A stretch of DNA of 38,566 bases from contig JAPLNA010000210.1 in assembly GCA_026693065.1 (NCBI GenBank), positions 1 to 38,566 of the forward strand, written 5' to 3'. Origin of the DNA: Planctomycetota bacterium (GTDB taxonomy: Bacteria; Planctomycetota; Phycisphaerae; SM23-33). The stretch's first letter is position 1; each line of letters starts with the position of its first letter. Both the position numbers and the translations under genes were made by a program. Below are positions 24,617 to 33,354 of this stretch, in pieces. The notes under the pieces are model-generated. The model saw nothing but the letters and a program-made list of their open reading frames with translations. It was not told the DNA's origin and searched no databases.

Positions 24617-27600
24617 TCAGTCGACGGTCCCGGCCACGCCGTGGCCGGGCCTTTGGGAGTAGAGAAGAGAGTAGACTACGGGGATTACGAGCAGGGTGAA
24701 GACCGTCGAGGCCAGCAGACCGAAGATGAGCGCCCAGGCCAGCCCGGAGAAGATGGGGTCGGTGGCGATGGGCAAGGCCGACAGCATGGCCACGCCGGCT
24801 GTCAGGAGGATCGGGCGGAGGCGCACGACGCAGCTTTCGATGATGGCTTCTTTCAGGCTCCGCCCTCGGCCCAGCGACAGGTGAACGAAGTCCACGATGA
24901 TGATGGAGCTTCGCGTCACGATGCCGGCCAGGGCGATCATGCCGATCATCGCGGTGGCGGTGAAGAACGTCGGGTTGCCGAACCCGCCCACCGTGCCGCC
25001 TGACAGCACGTTGAGCAGCCAGAAGCCCGGCATGATGCCGATGATCGTCAGCGGGATGGCCATCATCACGATCAGCGGAATGGCGAAGCTCTTGGTCTGG
25101 TGCACCAGCAGGATGTAGATGGCGATCAGGGCGGCGATGAACGCCAGGCCCATGTCGCGGAAGACGTCCAGCGTGAGTTTCCATTCGCCTTCCCCGAGGA
25201 AGCTGACGTCGATTCCGGGGGCGAGAGCCCAGGGAATGCCGCCTCCGTTGGCCAGGAAAGTGCGGCTGCGAATCGCGCGCGGCGGATTGTCGGAGACGAA
25301 CCCGGCGGCGCTCTTGGCGGCGTCGGGCGCTCGGTCTTTCGCCTGATCGGCCTGGATGTCCATGACGGCGTCGGCGGGGGGTCGGCCGGCCATTTCCGCC
25401 AGCACGTACATCACCGGGCGGAGGTTCTTGTGATAGATCGTCTGGTCAGCCGCGAGGGTCTCCCACCGCCCCAATTCCGCCAGCGGAACCATCGAGCCGT
25501 TGGCGCCCTTGACGAACACCATCGCGAGGTCTTCCGTGCTCGACCGCATGGGGCGCCCCAGGCGAAGGTCGATCAACAGCGGGTTGCGCTCGCCGGGTTG
25601 CTGCACGGTCCCGACGGGGGCCCCGGCCAGCAGCATCTGCTGCGTGCGGGCGATCTCCTCCACCGACACGCCGTGCAGGGCCGCCTTCTCCTGGTCGGGC
25701 ACGAACCGGTACTTCACCTGCGCCGCCTCGGTCATGTCGTCGACGTCCACCACGCCCGGCTCCCGCGCCAGCCGGCGATGCACGACGCCCGCCGCGGCGA
25801 CGAGGTCGGCGTAGGGGGTGCTCTCGCGGCCGTACACTTCCGCCACCACCGTCGAGAGGACCGGCGGACCGGGCGGGGCCTCGACGATCTTCAGCCGCGC
25901 CCCGTGCCGCCGGGCGATGTCCGTCAGGTCGTTCCGCAGGCGGAGCGTGAGGGGGTGCGTCTGGAGAGGCCGCTCCTTGCGGTCGACGAAGTTGATCTGG
26001 ACGTCGGCGACGTTGGGCCCCTGGCGGAGGTAGAAGTGGCGGACCATGCCGTTGAAGTCCATCGGGGCGGCCAGGCCGACGTAGGACGTGAAGTCGGTGA
26101 CCTCGCTCACGCCGGCGAGGTATCGCTCGATCTCGCCGACGGCGGCGTCGGAGCGTTCGAGCGTTGTGCCGTTGTCGAAGTCCAGCACGAGTTGCAGGTC
26201 GCTCTTGTTGCCGTCGGGCAGCATCTTCAGGGGGACGATCCGCATCATCGCCATGCCGGCGGCGAGCACGAGCAGCAGGCCCATGAGGGCCAGGAACGCC
26301 CACCCGGCCCGGCGGGTCTTGAGCAGAAGGCCCATGACGGGCGAGAAGAGGCGGTAGAGCAGCGTGGCTTTGACGTCGCCGGCGCCGTGAGCGCCCGCGC
26401 CCGGGGCGTGCGAGGAGGCCCCCAGCTTGTTGTATCGGCGTTTGAGAATGTGATACGTCAGCCAGGGCGTGATCGTGAACGCCACCACCATGGACATGAG
26501 CATCGTCACGGGCACGTTGAGGGCCATCGGTCGCATGTACGGGCCCATCATGCCCGAGATGAAGAACAGGGGCAGAAAGCTGGCGATGACGGCCAGCGTC
26601 GCGGTGATCAGGGGCGGTCGGATTTCGCTGACGGCCTCCAGGACGATGGGGCGGGTGGCCTTGCGGCGAAGGAAGAAGTGGCGGACGATGTTCTCCACGT
26701 CGACGATCGGGTCGTCCACAAGCAGCCCCAGCGAGAGGATCAGGGCGAACAGCGTCACGCGGTTGATCGTCAGCCCGGCCAGGAGATTGACGCCCAACGT
26801 CAGTCCGAACACGACGGGGACGGCCAGGGCGACGATCAGGCTCTCCCGCCAGCCCAGGGCCACCGTCAGCACCGCCACCGCCAGCACGAGCGCCACGCCG
26901 AGGGCCTCGATCAGGTCGTTGACCTTGTCGTTGGAGTTCAGCCCGGTGTTGCGGGTGACGACCATCTCGACGTTGGCGGGTACGACGTCGGTCTTGAGTT
27001 TGTCGGCGGCGGCGAGAATGCTCTGGGCGACCGTGACGGCGTTGGCGCCTTTCTTCTTGGACAGGGCGATCGTGACGGCGGGCTGGCTGACCGAGGGGGC
27101 GTCCTTCGGGCCCGAGGCCTCGCCGATCAGCGAACCCGTCGTGCCTGCCCGCTCGGAAAACCCCCGGGCCGGGCCCCACCCGTGACGAACGTAACTGGAG
27201 ACCTCGTCTGGGCCGTCCACCACGTCGGCGACGTCCTTCAAAAACACCGGGGCGTTGTTGAACACCCCGACGACGAGTGGGTGCAGGTCGGCGGCGCTGG
27301 TGAAGACCCGCCCGGATTCGACGGTGAAGACGGCGTCGGCCTGGGTGAACTGGCCGGCGGTCACGCGGACGTTGGCGCCGGCGACCGCGCGTTGGATTTC
27401 CAGGGGGGAGACGTTGTAGCCGCGCATCCGCTGGCGGTCGAGGTGCACCTGGACCTTGCGGGGCTGTCCGCCCACGATGTAGGCCCGGGAGACGTCCTGG
27501 ACCGCCGAGAGCCGGGCGACGACCTCCTCGGCGATCCGCCGAAGGGTGTACGGGCTGTTGTCCGGGCTGGTGAGGGTCAGGTTGACGATGGGCACGTCGT

Positions 27601-28063
27601 CGATCTCGACGGGCTTGACGACCCAGGCCACCCCCGGCGGAGCGAGGGGGCGGTTCTCCTCGATCGTCTTGGAGAGCTTGACCAGGCTGCGTTCGCGGTC
27701 CTCGCCGACGTAGTACCGCACGGTGATGATGGCCTGGCCTTCCCGCGACATCGAGTAGACGTATTCGACCCCGTCGATCTGATACAGGATCTTCTCCAGC
27801 GGGGTGGCGACCAGCCGCTCGACCTCGGCGGCGGGCAGCCCGGGCGCGCTCACGTACACGTCCGCCATCGGCACGACGATCTGCGGGTCTTCCTCGCGCG
27901 GGGTGACGGTGACGGCCGTCAACCCGATCGCCACGGACAGGATCAGCAGGATGATCGGCAGGTTGCTGTGCAGGAACGACCGGACGATGCCGTTGGTCCA
28001 CCCGTGCTGGGCGTGATCGGCCAGAGATTCCGTGGTCGGCGTCTTGTCGGGGTCAGCGGTCAT
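24617..28063 (-). CDS. RND-family efflux pump inner-membrane protein
   Basis: This 1148-residue protein of the AcrB/MMPL superfamily has twelve expected membrane helices with two large extracytoplasmic loops. Visible marks are NLPIILLILSVAIGLTAV (first helix), TPREEDPQIVVPMADVYV, the proton-relay segment GLLVDDPIVDVENIVRHF with its Asp-Asp pair, and GIVTRSSIIIVDFVH in the second half, where AcrB's relay lysine is replaced by Arg as in several RND subfamilies. The substrate is unknown. The start at 28063 has CAGGAG seven bases upstream and overlaps the end of the adaptor gene by 11 nt. No outer-membrane TolC-type gene is in the window. Confidence 0.92.
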   Translation of the reverse strand: MTADPDKTPTTESLADHAQHGWTNGIVRSFLHSNLPIILLILSVAIGLTAVTVTPREEDPQIVVPMADVYVSAPGLPAAEVERLVATPLEKILYQIDGVEYVYSMSREGQAIITVRYYVGEDRERSLVKLSKTIEENRPLAPPGVAWVVKPVEIDDVPIVNLTLTSPDNSPYTLRRIAEEVVARLSAVQDVSRAYIVGGQPRKVQVHLDRQRMRGYNVSPLEIQRAVAGANVRVTAGQFTQADAVFTVESGRVFTSAADLHPLVVGVFNNAPVFLKDVADVVDGPDEVSSYVRHGWGPARGFSERAGTTGSLIGEASGPKDAPSVSQPAVTIALSKKKGANAVTVAQSILAAADKLKTDVVPANVEMVVTRNTGLNSNDKVNDLIEALGVALVLAVAVLTVALGWRESLIVALAVPVVFGLTLGVNLLAGLTINRVTLFALILSLGLLVDDPIVDVENIVRHFFLRRKATRPIVLEAVSEIRPPLITATLAVIASFLPLFFISGMMGPYMRPMALNVPVTMLMSMVVAFTITPWLTYHILKRRYNKLGASSHAPGAGAHGAGDVKATLLYRLFSPVMGLLLKTRRAGWAFLALMGLLLVLAAGMAMMRIVPLKMLPDGNKSDLQLVLDFDNGTTLERSDAAVGEIERYLAGVSEVTDFTSYVGLAAPMDFNGMVRHFYLRQGPNVADVQINFVDRKERPLQTHPLTLRLRNDLTDIARRHGARLKIVEAPPGPPVLSTVVAEVYGRESTPYADLVAAAGVVHRRLAREPGVVDVDDMTEAAQVKYRFVPDQEKAALHGVSVEEIARTQQMLLAGAPVGTVQQPGERNPLLIDLRLGRPMRSSTEDLAMVFVKGANGSMVPLAELGRWETLAADQTIYHKNLRPVMYVLAEMAGRPPADAVMDIQADQAKDRAPDAAKSAAGFVSDNPPRAIRSRTFLANGGGIPWALAPGIDVSFLGEGEWKLTLDVFRDMGLAFIAALIAIYILLVHQTKSFAIPLIVMMAIPLTIIGIMPGFWLLNVLSGGTVGGFGNPTFFTATAMIGMIALAGIVTRSSIIIVDFVHLSLGRGRSLKEAIIESCVVRLRPILLTAGVAMLSALPIATDPIFSGLAWALIFGLLASTVFTLLVIPVVYSLLYSQRPGHGVAGTVD

Positions 28064-29168
28064 GGGCTGGCTCCTGCGGGCCGGCGAGGGCGACCTTTTC
28101 ACCGGGCTTGAGGCCCGAAAGCACCTGGACGTAGGACTTTCCCCCGGCCTCGATCGGCTGGCCCAGTTGGACGTAGCGTCGCTCCGGACCGTTCGCGCCG
28201 GCCATGTCCACCATCGTCAGTTGTCCCACCTGCACGACCGCCGCCGGGGGGATCACCAGCACCCGCTTGTCCCCCAGGGGCACGAGGAGCTTGGCGTACA
28301 TGCCCGGGCGGACGCCGGCGTGGCAGGGGCCGACCACCTTGACCTGGAAGGTCCGCGTGACCGGGTCGGCCTGCGGGACGATCTCGCTGACCGTTCCCTC
28401 GCAGGCGGCCCCGAGATCCTCGAGGTAGACGCCGATCTTCTGCCCGGTCTTGAGGTTCTTCATCAGTCCCTCGCGGACGTTGGCGATGAGCTGCATCTTG
28501 TCATACAGGCTCACCAGCACCTGCCCCGGGGCGACGGTGTCGCCCACGTCGGCCCGCTTGTCGATCACGACGGCGTCGCCGGGGGCGAGGATCCGGGTGT
28601 ACTCCAGGTTCATCGCCGCCTCGTCGACGGCGCGCTGGGCGGCGAGGGCCTCGGCCTGGGCGCCCTCGAAACGGTACTTGGCGTTGTCGGCCTCGGTCAC
28701 CGTGGCGGCGCCCTTGGCGACGATGTCCTTGATGCGGTCGTAGGTCTTGGCGGCGTCGTCCCGGGCGGCCTGGGCGCTCTTGAGCTTGGCCTGGGCCATC
28801 TCCTTCCGGTTCTGCCAGGTCGAAGAGTCCAGCCTCACCAGCAGGTCGCCCTTGTGCACCTCCTGCCCGGCGGTGACGTTCATCTCGACGACCTTCTCGG
28901 GCTCGCGGACCTTGGCCGCCAGGGCCGTCTCGTGAAGCGGGCGGATCGTGCTGGGGGCCTGTTCCACCTCCGGCACGCTGACGAATACCGCCTCGACGAG
29001 CGAGGCCGCCGGGGCGGACGCGGGCCTGTCACTCCCGCCCGCCCGCGGGGGCACCTTGGGGGTGAACGCCCCGTCCAGGTACAGCATCAGCACGACGATC
29101 AGGGCGCCCAGCGCCCCCACGAGTGCGATCTTCAACAGCCATTTCGCCGCCTTGGGCCAGAGTTTCAT
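28053..29168 (-). CDS. RND efflux periplasmic adaptor (membrane fusion protein)
   Basis: This 371-residue adaptor links the RND pump to an outer-membrane channel. It has an N-terminal anchor helix (LLKIALVGALGALIVVLMLYL), a lipoyl-like half-motif (AAKVREPEKVVEMNVTAGQEV, HKGDLLVRLDSS), a helical hairpin of about 70 residues rich in Ala/Lys/Glu, the second lipoyl half (ILAPGDAVVIDKRADVGDTV), a beta-barrel domain and the membrane-proximal domain. The start at 29168 has GAGG eight bases upstream; the ATG at 29195 adds nine residues without merit. It is the first gene of the pump operon. Confidence 0.92.
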   Translation of the reverse strand: MKLWPKAAKWLLKIALVGALGALIVVLMLYLDGAFTPKVPPRAGGSDRPASAPAASLVEAVFVSVPEVEQAPSTIRPLHETALAAKVREPEKVVEMNVTAGQEVHKGDLLVRLDSSTWQNRKEMAQAKLKSAQAARDDAAKTYDRIKDIVAKGAATVTEADNAKYRFEGAQAEALAAQRAVDEAAMNLEYTRILAPGDAVVIDKRADVGDTVAPGQVLVSLYDKMQLIANVREGLMKNLKTGQKIGVYLEDLGAACEGTVSEIVPQADPVTRTFQVKVVGPCHAGVRPGMYAKLLVPLGDKRVLVIPPAAVVQVGQLTMVDMAGANGPERRYVQLGQPIEAGGKSYVQVLSGLKPGEKVALAGPQEPAHDR

Positions 29169-29278
29169 GTTCCATCCTCGTCGCAGACCGGCCACTCCGG
29201 GCCCGGTCCTGTCAAAAGGTTCGATCCGGAGCCGGGCCGAAGGTTACAATGCGTTGTCGATAGTATCGGGAATATCCA

Positions 29279-29917
29279 TTGCCACCGACCACAGATAACC
29301 AACTCGTCCAACAGGCCCGGGCCGGGGAGTTCCAGGCCTTCGAGCTCCTCGTGTCCCGCCACGAGGGGCCGCTGTATGCCGCCGCATGGCATCTTACGCA
29401 CAATCATCACGACGCCCAGGATGTTGTGCAGAATACGTTCCTTTCGGCGATGGAACATCTGGGGTCGTTCCGGGAGGAGTCTTCGTTCGCGACGTGGATC
29501 ACGCGGATCGCGTTGAACTTCGCGTTGAAGGTTCTGCGAAGCCGGAAGCAGCGGGCCACCGTGCCGCTGGAGGCCCCCGACGGCGAGGGCCAGACCGTGC
29601 CTGTGCCCGAGTACATCGCCGACTGGACCACCGACCCCGCCCGGACCGTCCAGCGGCGGGAGTTGCGGGCCATCCTGGACGAGGCGGTGGCGCAATTGCC
29701 CGAGGGCCAGCGGCTCGTCTTCGTGCTGCGGGACGTGCAGGGGCTGAGCGTGCGGGAGACGGCCCAGGCGCTGGACCTGACGGAGGGGAACGTCAAGGTG
29801 CGTCTGCTTCGCGCCCGCCTGGCGTTGCGGGAAGTATTGACGAGGCGATTCGGCGACCCGGCCACCCGCCGGCAGCCCCACGTGCACGACCACGCGTCGG
29901 CGGAGGACAAGACATGA
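29279..29917 (+). CDS. ECF-type RNA polymerase sigma factor
   Basis: This 212-residue sigma factor has a region 2 at about residues 20-90 (FELLVSRHEGPLYAAAWHLT, DAQDVVQNTFLSAMEHL, FATWITRIALNFAL) and a region 4 at about 135-190 (QLPEGQRLVFVLRDVQGLSV, ETAQALDLTEGNVKVRLLRAR). The only possible start before these domains is TTG at 29279, because an in-frame stop lies 18 bases upstream, so a non-ATG start is used. The C-terminal tail is His-rich. The stop overlaps the ATG of the anti-sigma gene (ATGA). A TACAAT at 29245-29250 could be a -10 box, but no good -35 was found. The target genes cannot be told from this window; the thioredoxin downstream is a candidate. Confidence 0.9.
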   Translation: MPPTTDNQLVQQARAGEFQAFELLVSRHEGPLYAAAWHLTHNHHDAQDVVQNTFLSAMEHLGSFREESSFATWITRIALNFALKVLRSRKQRATVPLEAPDGEGQTVPVPEYIADWTTDPARTVQRRELRAILDEAVAQLPEGQRLVFVLRDVQGLSVRETAQALDLTEGNVKVRLLRARLALREVLTRRFGDPATRRQPHVHDHASAEDKT

Positions 29918-30186
29918 AATGCCAGGACCTGCTCAAGATACTCAACGAGTACGTGGACGGCGACATTGACCCCGCCGTCTGCCAGGAACTGGAGAAGCAC
30001 CTGGCCGGGTGCAACCCCTGCAAGGTCGTCATCGACAACATTCGGAAGACCGTCTCGCTGTACAAGAACGATCAGGTCTATGAACTGCCCCTGGATTTCA
30101 AACAGCGTCTGCACCAGGCCCTGCAGGACAAGTGGAAGAAGCAGGGCTCGCCGCCGTCCGACAAACCGGAAGGCCAGGGGAGCTGA
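29914..30186 (+). CDS. zinc-finger anti-sigma factor (ZAS type)
   Basis: This 90-residue cytoplasmic protein carries the anti-sigma zinc motif His29-x3-Cys33-x2-Cys36 (HLAGCNPC), with Cys3 and Cys23 nearby. It has no membrane helix, so it is a soluble RsrA/ChrR-like type rather than a transmembrane anti-sigma. RsrA-type proteins release their sigma factor when the zinc-binding cysteines are oxidised, and a thioredoxin gene follows 84 nt downstream, so a thiol-stress circuit is a reasonable inference. The start at 29914 overlaps the sigma-factor stop by four bases. Confidence 0.87.
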   Translation: MKCQDLLKILNEYVDGDIDPAVCQELEKHLAGCNPCKVVIDNIRKTVSLYKNDQVYELPLDFKQRLHQALQDKWKKQGSPPSDKPEGQGS

Positions 30187-30270
30187 TCCGGGGGTTTTCG
30201 TGTAACCTTTCCGCCCGCCGTGGATCGAACTTTGTGCAGGCCCGCGCAAGGGCCCCGCAGGAGAAGAACC

Positions 30271-30612
30271 ATGAGCAACGCTTTGGAAGTCACGGCGGAA
30301 ACCTTCGAGGCCGAAGTCCTTCAATCCCCCGTCCCGGTCCTGGTCGATCTGTACGCCGACTGGTGCATGCCCTGCAAGATCATGGGCAAGGCGCTGGAGG
30401 CCCTGGCCCCGGACCTGGAAGGGCGGGCGAAGATCGTCAAGATCAACGTGGACCGGGAGCCCGAACTGGCGGCGGCGTTTCGCGTGTCGAGCATTCCCAT
30501 GCTCGTGCTGTTCAAGGCCGGCCAGGTCGTGGACCAGGCCCTGGGCGCCCTGCCCCAGACGGCGATCCTCGAGATGATCGAGAAGGCGCTGGCGGCCCAG
30601 TCGGTGCGGTAG
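30271..30612 (+). CDS. trxA: thioredoxin
   Basis: This 113-residue cytoplasmic thioredoxin has active site WCMPC (Cys32 and Cys35; the common form is WCGPC, so Gly is replaced by Met). The cis-Pro loop SIPMLVLFKAGQVVDQ and the C-terminal helix are present. The start at 30271 has CAGGAG upstream, and there is no signal peptide. It follows a sigma/anti-sigma pair and precedes a DUF6132 gene by 32 nt. In SoxR- or RsrA-like systems a thioredoxin resets the oxidised anti-sigma factor, which would suit this order. Confidence 0.93.
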   Translation: MSNALEVTAETFEAEVLQSPVPVLVDLYADWCMPCKIMGKALEALAPDLEGRAKIVKINVDREPELAAAFRVSSIPMLVLFKAGQVVDQALGALPQTAILEMIEKALAAQSVR

Positions 30613-30644
30613 TTCCGGCCCGGACCGGCCGGAAGGAGACGAAC

Positions 30645-30821
30645 ATGATACTCAGAGTGATCCTGGGCTTACTGATCGGCGGCGGGCTCGGCGCCGTCAC
30701 CGGATACTACGGGCAGTGCTCTTCCGGCACGTGCCCGCTGACCTCGACCTGGTGGCGCGGCGCGATCTACGGCGGGGTCATGGGGCTCATGGTCGCGATC
30801 AGCATGTGGCGCAACCACTGA
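30645..30821 (+). CDS. DUF6132 family small membrane protein
   Basis: This 58-residue protein has two membrane helices (MILRVILGLLIGGGLGAVTGYY and GAIYGGVMGLMVAI). Between them is the family motif GQCSSGTCPLTSTWW with two cysteines that would lie outside the membrane. The function of the family is unknown. It is often encoded next to thioredoxin and rhodanese genes, which suggests sulfur or thiol chemistry. AAGGAG lies upstream of the start. Confidence 0.85.
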   Translation: MILRVILGLLIGGGLGAVTGYYGQCSSGTCPLTSTWWRGAIYGGVMGLMVAISMWRNH

Positions 30822-30831
30822 GCCGCCACGA

Positions 30832-32232
30832 CTACTTGTGGAAATAGGTGACCGTCTTGACCTTCTGCCATGAGCCGCGAGTGAAATCGGGGACCTTCAC
30901 GGGCATGCCCTGGTTCTCGACGGACTTCTCGGACAGTTCGATGAGGGAGGACCACTCGGCCGCGTCGTAGACGTCTTCGTCGAGGGGCAGGCCGTTGCGG
31001 AGGCAGTAGACCAGGCGGTAGTCCATGATGAAGTCCATGCCGCCGTGTCCGCCGACCTTCTTGGCCTTCTCGCCGACTTCCTTCACGATGGGATGTTCGT
31101 ACTGGGCCAGGAGCGCGTCCATCTTGTCCTTGGGCATGAACTCGTGGGCGGAAGGCTCGAGGGCGATGCCCTGGAGGGGCCATTTCTGGGCGAAGCCCTT
31201 CGTGCCGCTGACCATGTGGATGCGGCTGTAGGGACGCGGGTTGGCCACGTCGTGCTGGACCATGATCGTTTTGCCGCCCTGGGTCTTGACCACGGTGGTG
31301 TTCATGTCGCCGCACTGGTACGTCCGTTTGGCGTAGTCCGACGTCTCGCCGAATTTCTCCCGGGCGTACTCGGTCATGCCGAACTGATTGCTGGAGATGG
31401 AAACGAGGTACTCCATCCGGTCGCCCCGGTGGATATTCATGATGTGGCATATGGGGCCAAGCCCATGCGTCGGGTACAGGTTGCCGTTGCGGGCCTGGTT
31501 GTGCCTGAGCCGCCACATCTGCCAGTACGACCCCTTCTCGTCGAAGTTCATTCCCCGCAGATCGTGGATATACGCCCCTTCGCCGTGGACGATCTGCCCG
31601 AACAGGCCCTTCTGGGCCATGTTGAGGGTGGCCATCTCGAAGAAGTCGTAATTGCAGTTCTCCAGTTGCATGCAGTGCTTGCGGGTGCGTTCGGAGGTTT
31701 CGACCAGTTGCCAGCATTGCTGGAGCGTCAGGGCGGCGGGGACTTCGACGGCGGCGTGTTTGCCGTGTTCCATGGCGTACACGGCGATGGGTGTGTGCAG
31801 GTCCCAGTGAGTGCAGACGTAGACGAGGTCGACGTCGTTCCGTTGGCAGATCGTTTTCCAGTCGTCCGGGCCGGTGTAGCCGTCGGCCTTGGGCAGGCCG
31901 CGTTCCTTCAGGACGTTCTGGGCCTTCTCGACGTTGGCAGGCACGACGTCGCAGAGGGCGACGATCTTGACGCCCTCGATGTAGGAATAGCGGTTCACCG
32001 CCTCCGACCCTCGCATGCCCAGCCCGATGAAGGCGACGCGGACGGTCTCGATGGGCGGGCAGCGGAGCTCGATGACGTCCGTCTGGCCCGGGGGGCGTGG
32101 GGGCGTGGGGGAGACCTCCCGCGCACCGAACCCGCCCGGACCCGGGAGGGTGGGCGGCGTCGTGCAGTTGGCGGCCACCGTCGCAAGGAAGCACAGCGCA
32201 AGGACGCGGAACGACGTGGTGAGGCTCTTCAT
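30832..32232 (-). CDS. GH109/Gfo-Idh-MocA-type exported lipoprotein
   Basis: This 466-residue protein has a signal peptide ending in a lipobox-like V-A-A-N-C (Cys23) and a Pro-rich linker. The NAD-binding Rossmann motif GLGMRG is at residues 70-75. Further motifs are KHAAVEVPAALTLQQCWQLVE, NCNYDFFEMATLNMAQKG and PTHGLGPICHIMNIHRGD, which match the GH109 group of NAD-dependent glycosidases (founding activity alpha-N-acetylgalactosaminidase). The cofactor stays bound through an oxidise-eliminate-reduce cycle. Export with a bound nucleotide is common in annotated Planctomycete relatives, though usually by the Tat route; here no twin Arg is seen. The start at 32232 has AGGAGAA upstream. It lies 14 nt after the aldo/keto reductase gene, so it is co-transcribed. 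Confidence 0.85.
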   Translation of the reverse strand: MKSLTTSFRVLALCFLATVAANCTTPPTLPGPGGFGAREVSPTPPRPPGQTDVIELRCPPIETVRVAFIGLGMRGSEAVNRYSYIEGVKIVALCDVVPANVEKAQNVLKERGLPKADGYTGPDDWKTICQRNDVDLVYVCTHWDLHTPIAVYAMEHGKHAAVEVPAALTLQQCWQLVETSERTRKHCMQLENCNYDFFEMATLNMAQKGLFGQIVHGEGAYIHDLRGMNFDEKGSYWQMWRLRHNQARNGNLYPTHGLGPICHIMNIHRGDRMEYLVSISSNQFGMTEYAREKFGETSDYAKRTYQCGDMNTTVVKTQGGKTIMVQHDVANPRPYSRIHMVSGTKGFAQKWPLQGIALEPSAHEFMPKDKMDALLAQYEHPIVKEVGEKAKKVGGHGGMDFIMDYRLVYCLRNGLPLDEDVYDAAEWSSLIELSEKSVENQGMPVKVPDFTRGSWQKVKTVTYFHK

Positions 32233-32246
32233 GTCGGTTCTCCTCT

Positions 32247-33266
32247 TCAGGCGAACAGGTGCCCGGGTTTGTTGTAGGCCAGCAGGGCGTCGCTGTGGTG
32301 GAGGGCCGCCTGCAGCGACTGGCGTTCGGCCTCCGTCATGGGCCCGAAGCGGTAGCAGACTTCCAGGTTCTGGCGGAGTTGCTTGTGGTCGTAAATGCCG
32401 TTGGTGGCGACGTGGATCGGCAGGGAGAGGGCGTAGCGGAGGAGTTTTTCGGGGGAGGCCTTGCCCGCCCCCTCGCCCACGAGCACGCCCGGAAGCCCCT
32501 CGACGCCCTTGCGGTCGTATTGCGGCGTCCCGCCCATCACCTTCATCGCGACGATGCCCAGGTTCTGCTTCCGGGCGACCGGCAGGAGCGTCTCTTCGTA
32601 CTCGCGACGCTCCTTGGTGGGGTTGAAGGTCGTCAATAGGGTGTCGAATTCGTACATTTCGATAGCCTGCTTCAGGCACGCGGCCCCGGCGTGGCCCGTC
32701 ACGCCGATGAATCGGATGACCTTCTGGTCGCGGAGTTTTCGCAGGAGGGTGTATACGCCGTCGGGTTTGCCCAGGGCGGCCAGGTCGTCGGTGGGCATGA
32801 GGCAGTGGACCTGGAGGCAGTCGAGGTGGTCGGTCTGGAGGAGCTTCAGGCTGGTCTCGATGTCCCGCATGGCCTTGTCGGCGGTGCGTTCGAGGGTCTT
32901 GGTGGCCAGGTAGACGTCCTTCCGCCGTTTGCCGATGGCCTTGCCGTATCGGCGTTCGCTGTTGCGGGGGTCGTCCTTTCGGCCGTACATCGCCGCCGTG
33001 TCGAGATAGGTTATGCCCGCGTCGATGCAGTCGTTGACGAACTTGACGGCCAGGTCGTCGTCGGGCAGGTCGGTCATGGCGCTCTGCCCGCCGAGGGCGA
33101 GGATGCTGACGGTGGCGCCGGTCTTCCCCAGGACGCGTGTGGGCATGGTGCCGGCGGGCCTGCTGGTCACGAGTGCCGCCCCGGCGGCGACCCTCGCCAT
33201 GGCGGCCCCGGCGGCGCCGGCGGCGGCGAGCTTCAGGAATCCCCTTCGTGACATGTCCTCGTTCAT
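32247..33266 (-). CDS. Tat-exported aldo/keto reductase
   Basis: This 339-residue protein begins with a twin-arginine signal (SRRGFLK at residues 6-12 followed by AAAGAAGAAMARVAAGAAL). The aldo/keto reductase barrel follows: YLDTAAMYG with the catalytic Asp and Tyr, VYLATKT with Lys, and CLQVHC with His, so the tetrad is intact. The NADPH-binding C-terminal part is somewhat short and Arg-poor. The start at 33266 has AAGGAG upstream. It is in one operon with the GH109-like gene downstream and probably handles an oxidised sugar derivative outside the membrane. It could share a saccharide pathway with the ABC importer upstream, but a REPIN-like repeat lies in between. Confidence 0.9.
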   Translation of the reverse strand: MNEDMSRRGFLKLAAAGAAGAAMARVAAGAALVTSRPAGTMPTRVLGKTGATVSILALGGQSAMTDLPDDDLAVKFVNDCIDAGITYLDTAAMYGRKDDPRNSERRYGKAIGKRRKDVYLATKTLERTADKAMRDIETSLKLLQTDHLDCLQVHCLMPTDDLAALGKPDGVYTLLRKLRDQKVIRFIGVTGHAGAACLKQAIEMYEFDTLLTTFNPTKERREYEETLLPVARKQNLGIVAMKVMGGTPQYDRKGVEGLPGVLVGEGAGKASPEKLLRYALSLPIHVATNGIYDHKQLRQNLEVCYRFGPMTEAERQSLQAALHHSDALLAYNKPGHLFA

Positions 33267-33354
33267 GGCAGCTCCTTCGAACAAGATGATACCCGCCGGC
33301 GCGGGGCATAGTCAAATACGGTCCGATGCCCGAGGCGTGACCGCCGTTGTCGGA

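Noticed and set aside
25100-28111. Very long open frame (about 1000 codons) on the plus strand opposite the RND pump gene
   Set aside because: Its translation is His/Asp/Gly/Arg-rich low-complexity sequence with no domain; it is the usual antisense shadow of a high-GC gene. Similar shadows oppose phoR, pstA and the paralogue genes.
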